From the NCBI RefSeq assembly GCF_046764005.1, contig NZ_JBKOFW010000006.1, forward strand, positions 217,066 through 281,065: a stretch of 64,000 nt of DNA, written 5' to 3'. The DNA comes from Oryzobacter faecalis (lineage in GTDB: Bacteria > Actinomycetota > Actinomycetes > Actinomycetales > Dermatophilaceae). Made by a program: the position numbers and the translations under genes. The notes beneath the pieces were generated by a model. That model saw only the letters and a program-made list of their open reading frames with translations, was not told the origin of the DNA and ran no database searches. Shown here piece by piece: positions 45,810-53,169 of this stretch (positions within the stretch are counted from its first letter, which is position 1; every line of letters starts with the position of its first letter).

Positions 45810-46642
45810 GCGGCGATGTCGGTGACGAGGATGGCGCGGGCACCGAGGTCGTACAGCTCGTCCATGACGGCGTTCGTGCCGGCCCGTGGCACCATCGCCC
45901 GGACCGCGACCCACTCGGGGTTCTGCAGCGGGGACACGGTCGGTGACTCCAGCCCGGGCGTGATGGCGCAGGCACGGTCGACGAGGGCGTTCGGGACGTC
46001 GTAGTCGAGCATGACGTAGTGCCGTGCGGTGATGACGCCGAGGAGACGGCGGCGCAGCACCTCGATGCCGGCCTTCTCCTCGCTGCCCTCGCGCCGGACG
46101 AGGACGGCCTCGCTGCGCAGGATGGGCTCGCCGAAGACCTCGAGGCCCTGGCTGCGCAACGTGGCGCCGGTCTCGACGACGTCGGCGATGACGTCGGCGA
46201 CGCCGAGGGTGATCGCGGTCTCCACGGCACCGTCGAGGCGGGTCACCGACGCGACGACGCCGTGGTCGGCGAGGTGCTTCTCGACCAGCCCCGGGTAGCT
46301 GGTGGCGACCCGGTGCCCGCCGATGTCGGCGAGGGCGGAGGCCGTGCCGGGGCGGGCGGCGTAGCGGAAGGTCGAGGCGCCGAAGCCGAGGGCCATGAGC
46401 TCGACGGCGGCGGAGCCGGAGTCGAGGAGCAGGTCGCGGCCGGTGATGCCGCAGTCGACGGTGCCGGAGCCGACGTAGACGGCGATGTCGCGGGGGCGCA
46501 GGTAGAACAGCTCGACGCCGTTGTCGACGTCACTGACGACGAGCTCCTTGGCGTCACGGCGGGTGCGGTACCCGGCCTCGCGGAGCATGGCGGCCGCGGG
46601 GTCGGCGAGCGATCCCTTGTTGGGGACGGCGATGCGCAGCAT
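45797..46642 (-). CDS. hisG: ATP phosphoribosyltransferase (long form)
   Basis: 281 residues, long HisG with the C-terminal regulatory ACT-like domain, so no HisZ is needed. LRIAVPNKGSLADPAAAML, the DIAVYVGSGTVDCGITGRDLL segment, RVATSYPGLVEKHLAD, GAVETAITLGVADVIADVVETG (PRPP loop) and the C-terminal VRAMVPRAGTNAVMDELYDLGARAI are present. First and feedback-inhibited step of histidine synthesis. The RBS GGAGAA is 7 nt before the ATG; 23 bp separate it from hisE. Confidence 0.97.
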   Translation of the reverse strand: MLRIAVPNKGSLADPAAAMLREAGYRTRRDAKELVVSDVDNGVELFYLRPRDIAVYVGSGTVDCGITGRDLLLDSGSAAVELMALGFGASTFRYAARPGTASALADIGGHRVATSYPGLVEKHLADHGVVASVTRLDGAVETAITLGVADVIADVVETGATLRSQGLEVFGEPILRSEAVLVRREGSEEKAGIEVLRRRLLGVITARHYVMLDYDVPNALVDRACAITPGLESPTVSPLQNPEWVAVRAMVPRAGTNAVMDELYDLGARAILVTDIAACRL

Positions 46643-46665
46643 GGGTGGTTCTCCGGTCTGCCTCG

Positions 46666-46929
46666 TCAGAGGTGCTTGTAGACGTCGTCAGGGGTGAGGT
46701 CGGCGGCGACCATGAGGACCTGCAGGTGGTAGATCAGCTGGCTGACCTCCTCGGCGGTCCGGTCGCGCCCCTCGTGCTCGGCCGCCATCCACACCTCCGC
46801 GGCCTCCTCCACGATCTTCTTGCCGATCGCATGGACGCCGGCGTCGAGGGCGGCCACGGTCACCGAGCCCTCGGGGCGGAGCCGGGCCTTCTCGGCGAGC
46901 TCGGCGTACAGCGAGTCGAAGGTCTTCAC
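46666..46929 (-). CDS. hisE: Phosphoribosyl-ATP pyrophosphatase
   Basis: 87 residues, the all-alpha MazG-like HisE. TFDSLYAELAEKARLRPEGS, KKIVEEAAEVWMAAE with the metal-binding acidic helix, and EEVSQLIYHLQVLMVAADL are present. Second step of histidine synthesis; stand-alone from HisI. The GTG at 46929 lies 8 nt after TAGACT and has no RBS, consistent with a leaderless operon start. Confidence 0.95.
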   Translation of the reverse strand: MKTFDSLYAELAEKARLRPEGSVTVAALDAGVHAIGKKIVEEAAEVWMAAEHEGRDRTAEEVSQLIYHLQVLMVAADLTPDDVYKHL

Positions 46930-46937
46930 GAGGGCAG

Positions 46938-46943
46938 AGTCTA
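46938..46943 (-). promoter_or_regulatory. -10 box for leaderless hisE
   Basis: TAGACT on the minus strand ends 8 nt before the hisE GTG; promoter of hisE-hisG-PH. Confidence 0.45.
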
Positions 46944-46987
46944 GGAGGCGCGGGGGACGGCGCCGACGGGGCGTCCGCGGGGACGAG

Positions 46988-47031
46988 CACCCGGACGGGC
47001 CCACCGGAGGGGTGGCGGACCCGCCCGGGTG
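46988..47031 (-). terminator. Terminator hairpin after the rib operon
   Basis: CACCCGGACGGG (46988-46999) pairs with CCCGCCCGGGTG (47020-47031) with one mismatch, and an inner CCACC/GGTGG extends it. It begins 3 bp beyond the ribM stop. Confidence 0.5.
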
Positions 47032-47033
47032 GT

Positions 47034-47777
47034 TCAGGGGGTGCGCACCGGCTCGGGCGCACCGGCCTCGGCGACCTCGTCGGTGGGCTCGGTGCGCGAG
47101 GCGCGCAGCCAGACCGTGAAGCCGTAGAGGACGAGCCCGCCGTACACCGCGTAGAGGACGGCGGTCGGGTAGTACTGGCTGTGCCACAGGAGCGGGACGC
47201 CGACGAGGTCGACGGCGATCCACATGAGCCAGAAGTCGTTCCACCCGCGCGCCATCGCGTACGTCGCCATCATCGAGCCGACGAGGATCCACGCGTCGCA
47301 CCAGAAGTACCAGCGCGGCGCGGGCCACGCGGCACCGATGGCGGCGAGCGCCCACTGCGCGACGAGGACGAGCCCCACCCACGCGAGGACGTAGCCGAGC
47401 CGCTCCCGGGCCGTGGCCCAGCGCGGGGTGATGGCGGGCGTGTCGTCCGGCGCACCGGCGGCGAGGCGGGCCTTGCGGTGCTGGTCCCAGCGCCACCAGC
47501 CGTACAGGCTCGTCGCGATGAAGAAGACCTGGCGCCCCGCCTGCCCGAACAGCGGCGTGCGGGCGGCCTCGTCGAAGGTCGCGGAGACGAAGATGAGGAA
47601 GAGGAGCAGGTTGCCGACGATGCCGACCGGCCACGCCCACACGCGGCGCCGCATGCCGAGGATGGCGGAGGCGAACCCGAAGGCGTTGCCGACGATCTCG
47701 ATCCACGGCAGCTGGTACCCGCCGACGGTCACGGACTCGTGCTGGATCCAGGCGAGGAGCTCGCGCAGGCCGTTCAC
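47034..47777 (-). CDS. ribM: Riboflavin transporter RibM (PnuC family)
   Basis: 247 residues, seven to eight hydrophobic segments. PnuC-type features: PWIEIVGNAFGFASAILG, VWAWPVGIVGNLLLFLIF, QVFFIATSLYGWWRWDQH, NDFWLMWIAVDLVGVPLL and YPTAVLYAVYGGLVLYGF. PnuC proteins move nicotinamide riboside, but the actinobacterial branch (PnuX/RibM) moves riboflavin and its gene lies in FMN-riboswitch operons. Here the GTG overlaps the ribH stop and the gene is last in the riboswitch operon, which supports riboflavin. Substrate by context, not by visible residues. Confidence 0.85.
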   Translation of the reverse strand: MNGLRELLAWIQHESVTVGGYQLPWIEIVGNAFGFASAILGMRRRVWAWPVGIVGNLLLFLIFVSATFDEAARTPLFGQAGRQVFFIATSLYGWWRWDQHRKARLAAGAPDDTPAITPRWATARERLGYVLAWVGLVLVAQWALAAIGAAWPAPRWYFWCDAWILVGSMMATYAMARGWNDFWLMWIAVDLVGVPLLWHSQYYPTAVLYAVYGGLVLYGFTVWLRASRTEPTDEVAEAGAPEPVRTP

Positions 47778-48274
47778 GCCGGCACCACCGTGGCACCGAG
47801 CGGGCGGGGCGCGAGCTCGCGCAGCGTGGCGGCGGTCGCGACGGCGGCGGTGGCGGCCTCGTGGCCCTTGTCCTCGCGCGAGCCCGGCAGGCCCGAGCGG
47901 TCGCGCGCCTGGGCGTCGTCGTCGCAGGTGAGGACGCCGAACCCGACGGGGACGCCGGTGCGCACCGCGACCTCGGTCAGGCCCGCCGTGGCGCTCTGGC
48001 AGACGTAGTCGAAGTGCGGGGTCCCGCCGCGGACGACGACCCCGAGGGCGACGAGCGCGTCGTGCGACGGGGCGAGGCGCGCGCACGCCACGGACAGCTC
48101 GACCGTGCCGGGCACCCGCACGACGAGCGGGTCCTCGACCCCGGCCTCGGTGAGGCCGCGCAGGGCACCGTCGAGGAGGCCGGTCATGACCTCCTCGTGC
48201 CACGACGCGGCGACGACCGCGACGCGCAGCCCGTGCCCGTCGGCCGTGACGGCGGGGGCTCCGTGTCCACTCAT
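47774..48274 (-). CDS. ribH: 6,7-dimethyl-8-ribityllumazine synthase
   Basis: 166 residues. RVAVVAASWHEEVMTGLL, VVRVPGTVELSVACARLA, DALVALGVVVRGGTPHFDYVC (catalytic His) and the GVPVGFGVLTCDDDAQA segment are present; the usual LT-x-E substitute here is LTCDD. It condenses the ribityl-pyrimidine with the RibB product. GAGGAG lies about 9 nt before the ATG; 47 bp separate it from ribBA. Confidence 0.95.
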   Translation of the reverse strand: MSGHGAPAVTADGHGLRVAVVAASWHEEVMTGLLDGALRGLTEAGVEDPLVVRVPGTVELSVACARLAPSHDALVALGVVVRGGTPHFDYVCQSATAGLTEVAVRTGVPVGFGVLTCDDDAQARDRSGLPGSREDKGHEAATAAVATAATLRELAPRPLGATVVPA

Positions 48275-48321
48275 GCTGGGGTTCTCCTCGGGGTTCGTGG
48301 TGCCTCGTCGGGGGTCCGGGG

Positions 48322-49569
48322 TCAGGCGGTGGTGCCGGAGTCGGCCGGGTCGAGGACGAGGTCGTGCCCCATCCGGTCGCGCTTCGTGCGCAGGTACGCC
48401 GCGTTCGCGGGGAGGGGGGTCGTGCGCAGCCGCTCGACGGCGACGACCTCGACCCCGTGGGCCCGCAGGCCCTCCACCTTCGCGGGGTTGTTCGTGAGCA
48501 GCCGGACGCCGTCGACCTGGAGGTCGGCGAGGACGCCCGCCGCGGCGACGTAGTCGCGGGCGTCGACCGGCAGGCCGAGCTCGACCTGGGCGTCGACGGT
48601 GTCGAGCCCGCGGTCCTGGAGGGCGTAGGCCCGAAGCTTCTCGGCGAGGCCGACGCCGCGGCCCTCGTGGCCGCGCAGGTAGAGCACGATGCCGCCCTCG
48701 GCCGCCACGCGCTCGAGGGAGCGCTCGAGCTGGGGGCCGCAGTCGCAGCGCTGCGAGCCGAGGACGTCGCCGGTGAGGCACTCGGAGTGCACCCGGACGA
48801 GGGGGGCGCCCGGCGGGACCCCCCGCGGGCTCACCAGCGCGAGGTGCTCGTCGCCGGTGATCCGGTCGCGGTAGGCCAGGGCCCGGAACGCGCCGTACCG
48901 CGTGGGGACGACGGTGTCGGCGACCCGCTCGACGCGGTCGTGCCGCTGCCGCCACGCGACGAGGTCGGCGATGGTGAGGACGGGCAGCCCCTCGCGGGTG
49001 CCGAGCGCGAGGACACCGGGCAGGCGCGTCATCGAGCCGTCGTCCTCGACGAGCTCGCCGATGACGCCCACGGGGGCGAGGCCGGCGAGGCGACAGAGGT
49101 CGACCGCGGCCTCGGTGTGCCCGGGTCGGACGAGGACGCCGCCCTCGCGCGCCCGCAGCGGGACGAGGTGGCCGGGGCGGCGCAGGTCCGCTGCCGTCGC
49201 GGAGGGGTCGGCGAGGACGCGGGCCGTCCTCGTGCGGTCGGCGGCGGAGATGCCGGTCGTGACGCCCACGGCGGCGTCGACCGTGACGGTGTAGGCGGTC
49301 CGCAGCGGGTCGTGGTTGTCGGGCACCATGAGCGGCAGGCCGAGGCGGTCGGCGACCTCCTCGGTCACCGGGGCGCAGAGGTAGCCGCTGCTGTGTCGGA
49401 CCGCCCAGGCGGTCCAGCGCTCGGTGAGCGTCTCGGCGGCGAGGACGACGTCGCCCTCGTTCTCGCGGTCGGCGTCGTCGACGACGAGGACGGGTCGGCC
49501 CGCGCGGAGGGCGTCGAGGGCCTCCTCGACGGTGGCGAGGCCGGGGGTGCGGACGGGGTCGGCGCTCAT
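48322..49569 (-). CDS. ribBA: Bifunctional DHBP synthase / GTP cyclohydrolase II
   Basis: 415 residues. RibB domain about 1-205: VVDDADRENEGDVVLAAE, the HSSGYLCAPV strand, TTGISAADR and RPGHLVPLRAREGGVLVRPGHTEA. RibA domain about 210-415: VRVHSECLTGDVLGSQRCDCG with the three zinc cysteines, YLRGHEGRGVGL and LLTNNPAKVEGL. One protein makes both riboflavin precursors. The ATG at 49569 overlaps the ribE stop (ATGA). Confidence 0.96.
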   Translation of the reverse strand: MSADPVRTPGLATVEEALDALRAGRPVLVVDDADRENEGDVVLAAETLTERWTAWAVRHSSGYLCAPVTEEVADRLGLPLMVPDNHDPLRTAYTVTVDAAVGVTTGISAADRTRTARVLADPSATAADLRRPGHLVPLRAREGGVLVRPGHTEAAVDLCRLAGLAPVGVIGELVEDDGSMTRLPGVLALGTREGLPVLTIADLVAWRQRHDRVERVADTVVPTRYGAFRALAYRDRITGDEHLALVSPRGVPPGAPLVRVHSECLTGDVLGSQRCDCGPQLERSLERVAAEGGIVLYLRGHEGRGVGLAEKLRAYALQDRGLDTVDAQVELGLPVDARDYVAAAGVLADLQVDGVRLLTNNPAKVEGLRAHGVEVVAVERLRTTPLPANAAYLRTKRDRMGHDLVLDPADSGTTA

Positions 49570-50195
49570 GCGCGGGCCTCCTCGCGGTCGGGGGTGGTGG
49601 CGGCGAAGCGGGTGGCGAGGAGCCGTTCGACGTACTTGGCGAGGACGTCGACCTCGAGGTTGACGGGGTCGCCGACGCCCTTGGTTCCGAGCGTCGTGAG
49701 CGCGAGGGTCGTCGGGATGAGCGAGACGGAGAAGGCGTCCTCCTCGACGTCGACGACGGTGAGCGAGACGCCGTCGACGGTGATCGAGCCCTTCTCGACG
49801 AGGTACGGGGCGAGGTCGGCAGGGAGGGTGAGGCGGACGACCTCCCACCGCTCGCCCGGCTCACGGGCGGCGATGGTGGCGGTGCCGTCGACGTGGCCCT
49901 GGACGACGTGCCCGCCGAAGCGGGAGGACGCCGCCATCGCCCGCTCGAGGTTGACCCGGTCGCCCGGGCGGAGGACGCCCAGGCTCGTGCGGCGCAGCGT
50001 CTCGGCCATGACGTCGGCGGTGAACGCGCCCTCACCGTGTTCGGTGACGGTCAGGCAGACGCCGTTGACGGCGATCGAGGCGCCGTGCTCGGCGTCGGAC
50101 GTGACGAGGGGTCCGTGGACGGTGAGCCGGGCGCTGTCGGTGCCCTGCTCGAGGGCGGTGACGGTGCCGAGCTCCTCGACGATGCCGGTGAACAT
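49566..50195 (-). CDS. ribE: Riboflavin synthase alpha chain
   Basis: 209 residues with the internal duplication of the family: first half MFTGIVEELGTV and SIAVNGVCLTVTEHGEGAF; second half GHVVQGHVDGTA and SITVDGVSLTVVDVEEDAF. It dismutates two lumazines to riboflavin. The ATG at 50195 is 2 bp after the ribD stop. Confidence 0.96.
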   Translation of the reverse strand: MFTGIVEELGTVTALEQGTDSARLTVHGPLVTSDAEHGASIAVNGVCLTVTEHGEGAFTADVMAETLRRTSLGVLRPGDRVNLERAMAASSRFGGHVVQGHVDGTATIAAREPGERWEVVRLTLPADLAPYLVEKGSITVDGVSLTVVDVEEDAFSVSLIPTTLALTTLGTKGVGDPVNLEVDVLAKYVERLLATRFAATTPDREEARA

Positions 50196-50197
50196 GG

Positions 50198-51217
50198 TCA
50201 GGTCCTCACGGGTCGGCTGGTGATGCGGACGTCTCCGTCGAGCACGGTGACGTCCGTGGTCTCGAGGCGGACCGCCTCGGTGATGGTCGAGATGCGGAGC
50301 TCGCCGACCGTCGCGGGGCCGGCCCCGAGGAGGACGGGCGCCACGTAGGTGACGACCTCGTCGACGAGCCCGGCGCGCAGGAACGCCGCGGCGAGGGTGG
50401 CGCCGCCCTCGAGGAGGACGTGGTGGACGCCGCGCCCCGTGAGGGCGGCCAGCACCTCGGCCGGGTCGCGGGTCACCACGACGAGGGTGTCGGCGGCGCC
50501 GTCGAGGAGGCGGGCGTCCTCCGGGACCGGGCGCAGCCCCGCGACGACGCGGAGGGGCTGGCGGGGTGCGGGGCTGCCGTCGCGGTCGCGGACGGTGAGG
50601 GCGGGGTCGTCGGCGAGGACGGTGCCGGTGCCGACGAGGACGGCGCCGACCCGGGCGCGCAGCGCGTGGACGTCGGCCCGGGCGGCCGGCCCGGTGATCC
50701 AGCGGCTCGTGCCGTCGGCGGCGGCGGTGCGTCCGTCGAGCGTGACCGCGGTCTTCCAGGTGACGAACGGGCGGCCGGTGCGGCGGGCGTGCAGCCACGT
50801 GGCGTTGAGGTCCTCGGCGGCGGCGCGCAGGAGCGGGTCCTCCTCGAGGACGACGTCCAGACCCGCGGCGGCCAGGCGGGTCGCGCCCCCGGCGGCGAGG
50901 GGGTGGGGGTCGGCGACGGCGTAGCGGACGCGCTCGATGCCGGCGTCGAGGAGGGCGCTCGTGCAGGGGCCGGTGCGGCCGGTGTGGTCGCACGGCTCGA
51001 GGGTGACGACGGCGGTGCCGCCGCGAGCGGCCGTCCCCGCTGCGGCGAGGGCGGCGACCTCGGCGTGCGCGGTCCCGGCGCCGCGGTGGTGGCCGGTACC
51101 GACGACGCGTCCGTGGCGGTCGGTGACGACGCACCCCACGCGGGGGTTGGGGTCGGCCTCGGGCCCGAGGAGGGCAGCGTCGAGCGCCCGCTGCATCAGC
51201 GCGCTGTGCTGCTCCAT
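50198..51217 (-). CDS. ribD: Bifunctional pyrimidine deaminase/reductase
   Basis: 339 residues. The deaminase domain (1-145) has GTAHAEVAAL and TLEPCDHTGRTGPCTSALLD with the zinc His and two Cys. The reductase domain (150-339) begins FVTWKTAVTLDGRTAAADG and includes RWITGPAARADVHALRARVGAVLVG and VLLEGGATLAAAFL. Second and third steps of the pyrimidine branch. First gene of the operon, 133 nt behind the FMN aptamer. In-frame GTG candidates a few codons upstream exist. Confidence 0.95.
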   Translation of the reverse strand: MEQHSALMQRALDAALLGPEADPNPRVGCVVTDRHGRVVGTGHHRGAGTAHAEVAALAAAGTAARGGTAVVTLEPCDHTGRTGPCTSALLDAGIERVRYAVADPHPLAAGGATRLAAAGLDVVLEEDPLLRAAAEDLNATWLHARRTGRPFVTWKTAVTLDGRTAAADGTSRWITGPAARADVHALRARVGAVLVGTGTVLADDPALTVRDRDGSPAPRQPLRVVAGLRPVPEDARLLDGAADTLVVVTRDPAEVLAALTGRGVHHVLLEGGATLAAAFLRAGLVDEVVTYVAPVLLGAGPATVGELRISTITEAVRLETTDVTVLDGDVRITSRPVRT

Positions 51218-51349
51218 CTCGCCTGCCCTCGTGCCTCGAACCGGTCTCTCGGTCGGGCTCCGGGCGGATGGCCGGCGTCGACGGGGGCACCCCGAAGGGG
51301 TACGCCGTCGCCACGGCCGCCGACACCGACCCTCACGGGTCGCGCATCG

Positions 51350-51480
51350 GCACGTGCTGCCTCCCATCCGGACTCTCACCGTCGGTCCCGGAGTTTCACC
51401 GGGTCAACCGGCCGCTGGCTGCGGTCGGGTCGTGGACTGTCACCACCGGTTCGGAATTGCACCGACCCCGGAGCACGTAC
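51350..51480 (-). ncRNA. FMN riboswitch (RFN element)
   Basis: Minus-strand RNA with the conserved core elements GGTGCAATTCC, GGTGACAGTCC, GGTGAAACTCC and GGTGAGAGTCCGGATGGGAG. A 9-bp P1 helix pairs 51480-51472 with 51358-51350, enclosing the six-arm junction. FMN binding normally lowers expression of the rib genes. Between aptamer and ribD lies CACCCCGAAGGGGT (51289-51301), a short hairpin that could take part in the expression platform. A CATACT box (51487-51492) fits the start of transcription. Confidence 0.95.
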
Positions 51481-51584
51481 TGGCCCAGTATGCACCCGCG
51501 TGCCGCGGCGGGCCACGGCCGCCCGGCGTGCGGTCCGCCACAGCCGGCGCCCGCGATGGCGCCGGACGGGCCGCCGGAAACCCC

Positions 51585-51797
51585 GTGGCGGCCCCCGTGG
51601 CGCTGCTCGACCCGGTCGAGCTGTCCGACGCGCCGCCCGTCCGACGAGGGTCGTGGGTCGTCGGGACCCCGTGGTCCGAGGCCGCGCTCCTCCACCGGCT
51701 CGACGCCGCGGTGCGACACGGTCGGGAGTCCTGGTGGGCCGAGGTGTCACCGCGGTACGGCTGCGAACCCCGGTGTTCGTCCTCCCCGGTGTCCTGA
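51585..51797 (+). CDS. Possible small protein, 70 residues, unknown
   Basis: A plus-strand frame from GTG 51585 to the stop at 51795-51797. Codon third positions are nearly all G or C, as in real genes here, and the composition is ordinary: VALLDPVELSDAPPVRRG, then SWVVGTPWSEAALLHRLD and ESWWAEVSPRYGCEP. No domain was recognised. It lies between the riboswitch and a large hairpin, in a 370-bp stretch with no other gene. A GGAAA lies 5-9 nt upstream. It may be a relic or a genuine short gene; no homology can be judged. Confidence 0.4.
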   Translation: MAAPVALLDPVELSDAPPVRRGSWVVGTPWSEAALLHRLDAAVRHGRESWWAEVSPRYGCEPRCSSSPVS

Positions 51798-51805
51798 GTC
51801 CGTGC

Positions 51806-51850
51806 GTCGAGGTATTGCGCCGGTGCCTGGCACCGGCGCAACACCTCGAC
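51806..51850. terminator. Long hairpin after the pentapeptide-repeat gene
   Basis: GTCGAGGTATTGCGCCGGTGCC pairs with its near-complement at 51829-51850: 22 bp with a single A/C mismatch and almost no loop. It lies 20 bp beyond the pentapeptide gene stop (minus strand) and 9 bp beyond the small plus-strand ORF, so it can act for both. Confidence 0.6.
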
Positions 51851-51869
51851 CCCGGGTGTGGTCGACGCC

Positions 51870-52481
51870 TCAGTCGGCGAGGACGAGGCCCATGGCCCGG
51901 AGGATGCCGCCCGCACCGGCGGCGTCGACGGTCAGCCCCTGCACCCGGCTCGCGGTGGGGTCGAAGGCGTACCCGTAGGAGCCGACGAGCGAGGCCTCGC
52001 GCAGGTCGGTGTCGGCGACCGTGGCACCGGTGAGGTCGCAGCCGCGCAGCTCGGCCCGCCGGGCGTCGGCCCCAGCGAGGTCGACCTCGCGCATCGAGCA
52101 CTCGACGAAGCGCGACCCCGCGACGTCGGCATCGCGCCACGAGCCGAGGTCGAGCCGGCAGCGCTCCATGTCCCACGGCCGCGTCGAGAGGGGCGCCGCG
52201 TCGGCACGGGCCCACGCGACGGCGAGTGCCTTGCACTCGAGGAACCGGCAGTCGGTGAACCGCGAGCCGGCGAGGTCGGCCATCGACAGGTTGCAGCCGG
52301 TGAAGATGCACCCGGTGAACCGGCAGCCACGCAGGACCGCCTTCTCGAGCACCGACCCGGTGAACCGGCAGTCCTCGAACTCGACGCCGGCGAGGACCTC
52401 CCCGGGTGCCAGGCCCTCGGTGAGGTCGACGCCGACGACCCAGCCCTCGGTGCCCGCGACCCGCTCGGCGAGCGACGTCAT
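51870..52481 (-). CDS. Pentapeptide repeat protein
   Basis: 203 residues. Repeats of the A(D/N)LXX type, often CRF- or -F/L-led, run from about residue 30 to 170: FEDCRFTGSVLEKAVLRGCR, FTGCIFTGCNLSMADLAGSR, then ADVAGSRFVECSMREVDLAG and LRGCDLTGATVADTDLREAS. This forms a right-handed quadrilateral beta-helix. Some family members protect DNA gyrase; most, including this type, have no known role. The ATG at 52481 overlaps the rpe stop by 4 bp. Confidence 0.88.
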   Translation of the reverse strand: MTSLAERVAGTEGWVVGVDLTEGLAPGEVLAGVEFEDCRFTGSVLEKAVLRGCRFTGCIFTGCNLSMADLAGSRFTDCRFLECKALAVAWARADAAPLSTRPWDMERCRLDLGSWRDADVAGSRFVECSMREVDLAGADARRAELRGCDLTGATVADTDLREASLVGSYGYAFDPTASRVQGLTVDAAGAGGILRAMGLVLAD

Positions 52482-53143
52482 CCGGCGGGGTGGGCGTGCC
52501 GGAGCGCCAGCGCCCGCAGCTCGTCGACGGCCCCGGATGCCGACTCGGCCCCGTAGACCGCGGAGCCGGCGACGAACACGTCGGCCCCGGCCTCGGCACA
52601 CTGCTCGATCGTCGAGGCCGACACCCCGCCGTCGACCTGGATCCACACCTCGCCGCCGTGGCGTCGCACGGCCTCGCGGACCTGACGGACCTTGGGCATC
52701 TGGTCGGCCATGAACGACTGGCCCCCGAAGCCGGGCTCGACGGTCATGACGAGGACCATGTCGACCTCGGGCAGCAGCTGCTCGTAGGGGGCGAAGTCCG
52801 TGCCCGGCTTGACGGCGAACGCGGCCCGCGCCCCGGCGGCCCGGATGGCGCGCGCCGTGGCCACGGGGTCGTGGGCGGCCTCGACGTGGAAGGTCACCGA
52901 CTGCGCACCGGCCTCGGCGTAGGGCGGCGCCCAGCGGTCGGGGTCGTCGATCATCAGGTGGCAGTCGAGCGGGATCGGCGACACCGCCAGCAGCGCCTCG
53001 ACGACCGGCAGCCCGAGCGTGAGGTTCGGGACGAAGTGGTTGTCCATGACGTCGACGTGCGCCCAGTCGGCGTTGCCGATGGCGCGCAGCTCGCGCTCGA
53101 GGTTGGCGAAGTCGGCCGACAGGATCGACGGGGAGATCTGCAC
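52478..53143 (-). CDS. rpe: Ribulose-phosphate 3-epimerase
   Basis: 221 residues. ISPSILSADFANLERELRAI, the HVDVMDNHFVPNLTLG metal-binding segment, PLDCHLMIDDPDRW, VLVMTVEPGFGGQSF and IQVDGGVSASTIEQC form the complete barrel with its two catalytic Asp. It interconverts ribulose- and xylulose-5-phosphate. The GTG at 53143 lies 7 nt after a TAGGGT box, so it has its own leaderless promoter although only 26 bp follow rsmB. Confidence 0.96.
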   Translation of the reverse strand: MQISPSILSADFANLERELRAIGNADWAHVDVMDNHFVPNLTLGLPVVEALLAVSPIPLDCHLMIDDPDRWAPPYAEAGAQSVTFHVEAAHDPVATARAIRAAGARAAFAVKPGTDFAPYEQLLPEVDMVLVMTVEPGFGGQSFMADQMPKVRQVREAVRRHGGEVWIQVDGGVSASTIEQCAEAGADVFVAGSAVYGAESASGAVDELRALALRHAHPAG

Positions 53144-53150
53144 GGCACCG

Positions 53151-53156
53151 ACCCTA
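53151..53156 (-). promoter_or_regulatory. -10 box for leaderless rpe
   Basis: TAGGGT on the minus strand ends 7 nt before the rpe GTG, within the 26-bp rsmB-rpe gap. Confidence 0.5.
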
Positions 53157-53169
53157 GCGACCGCCGGCG

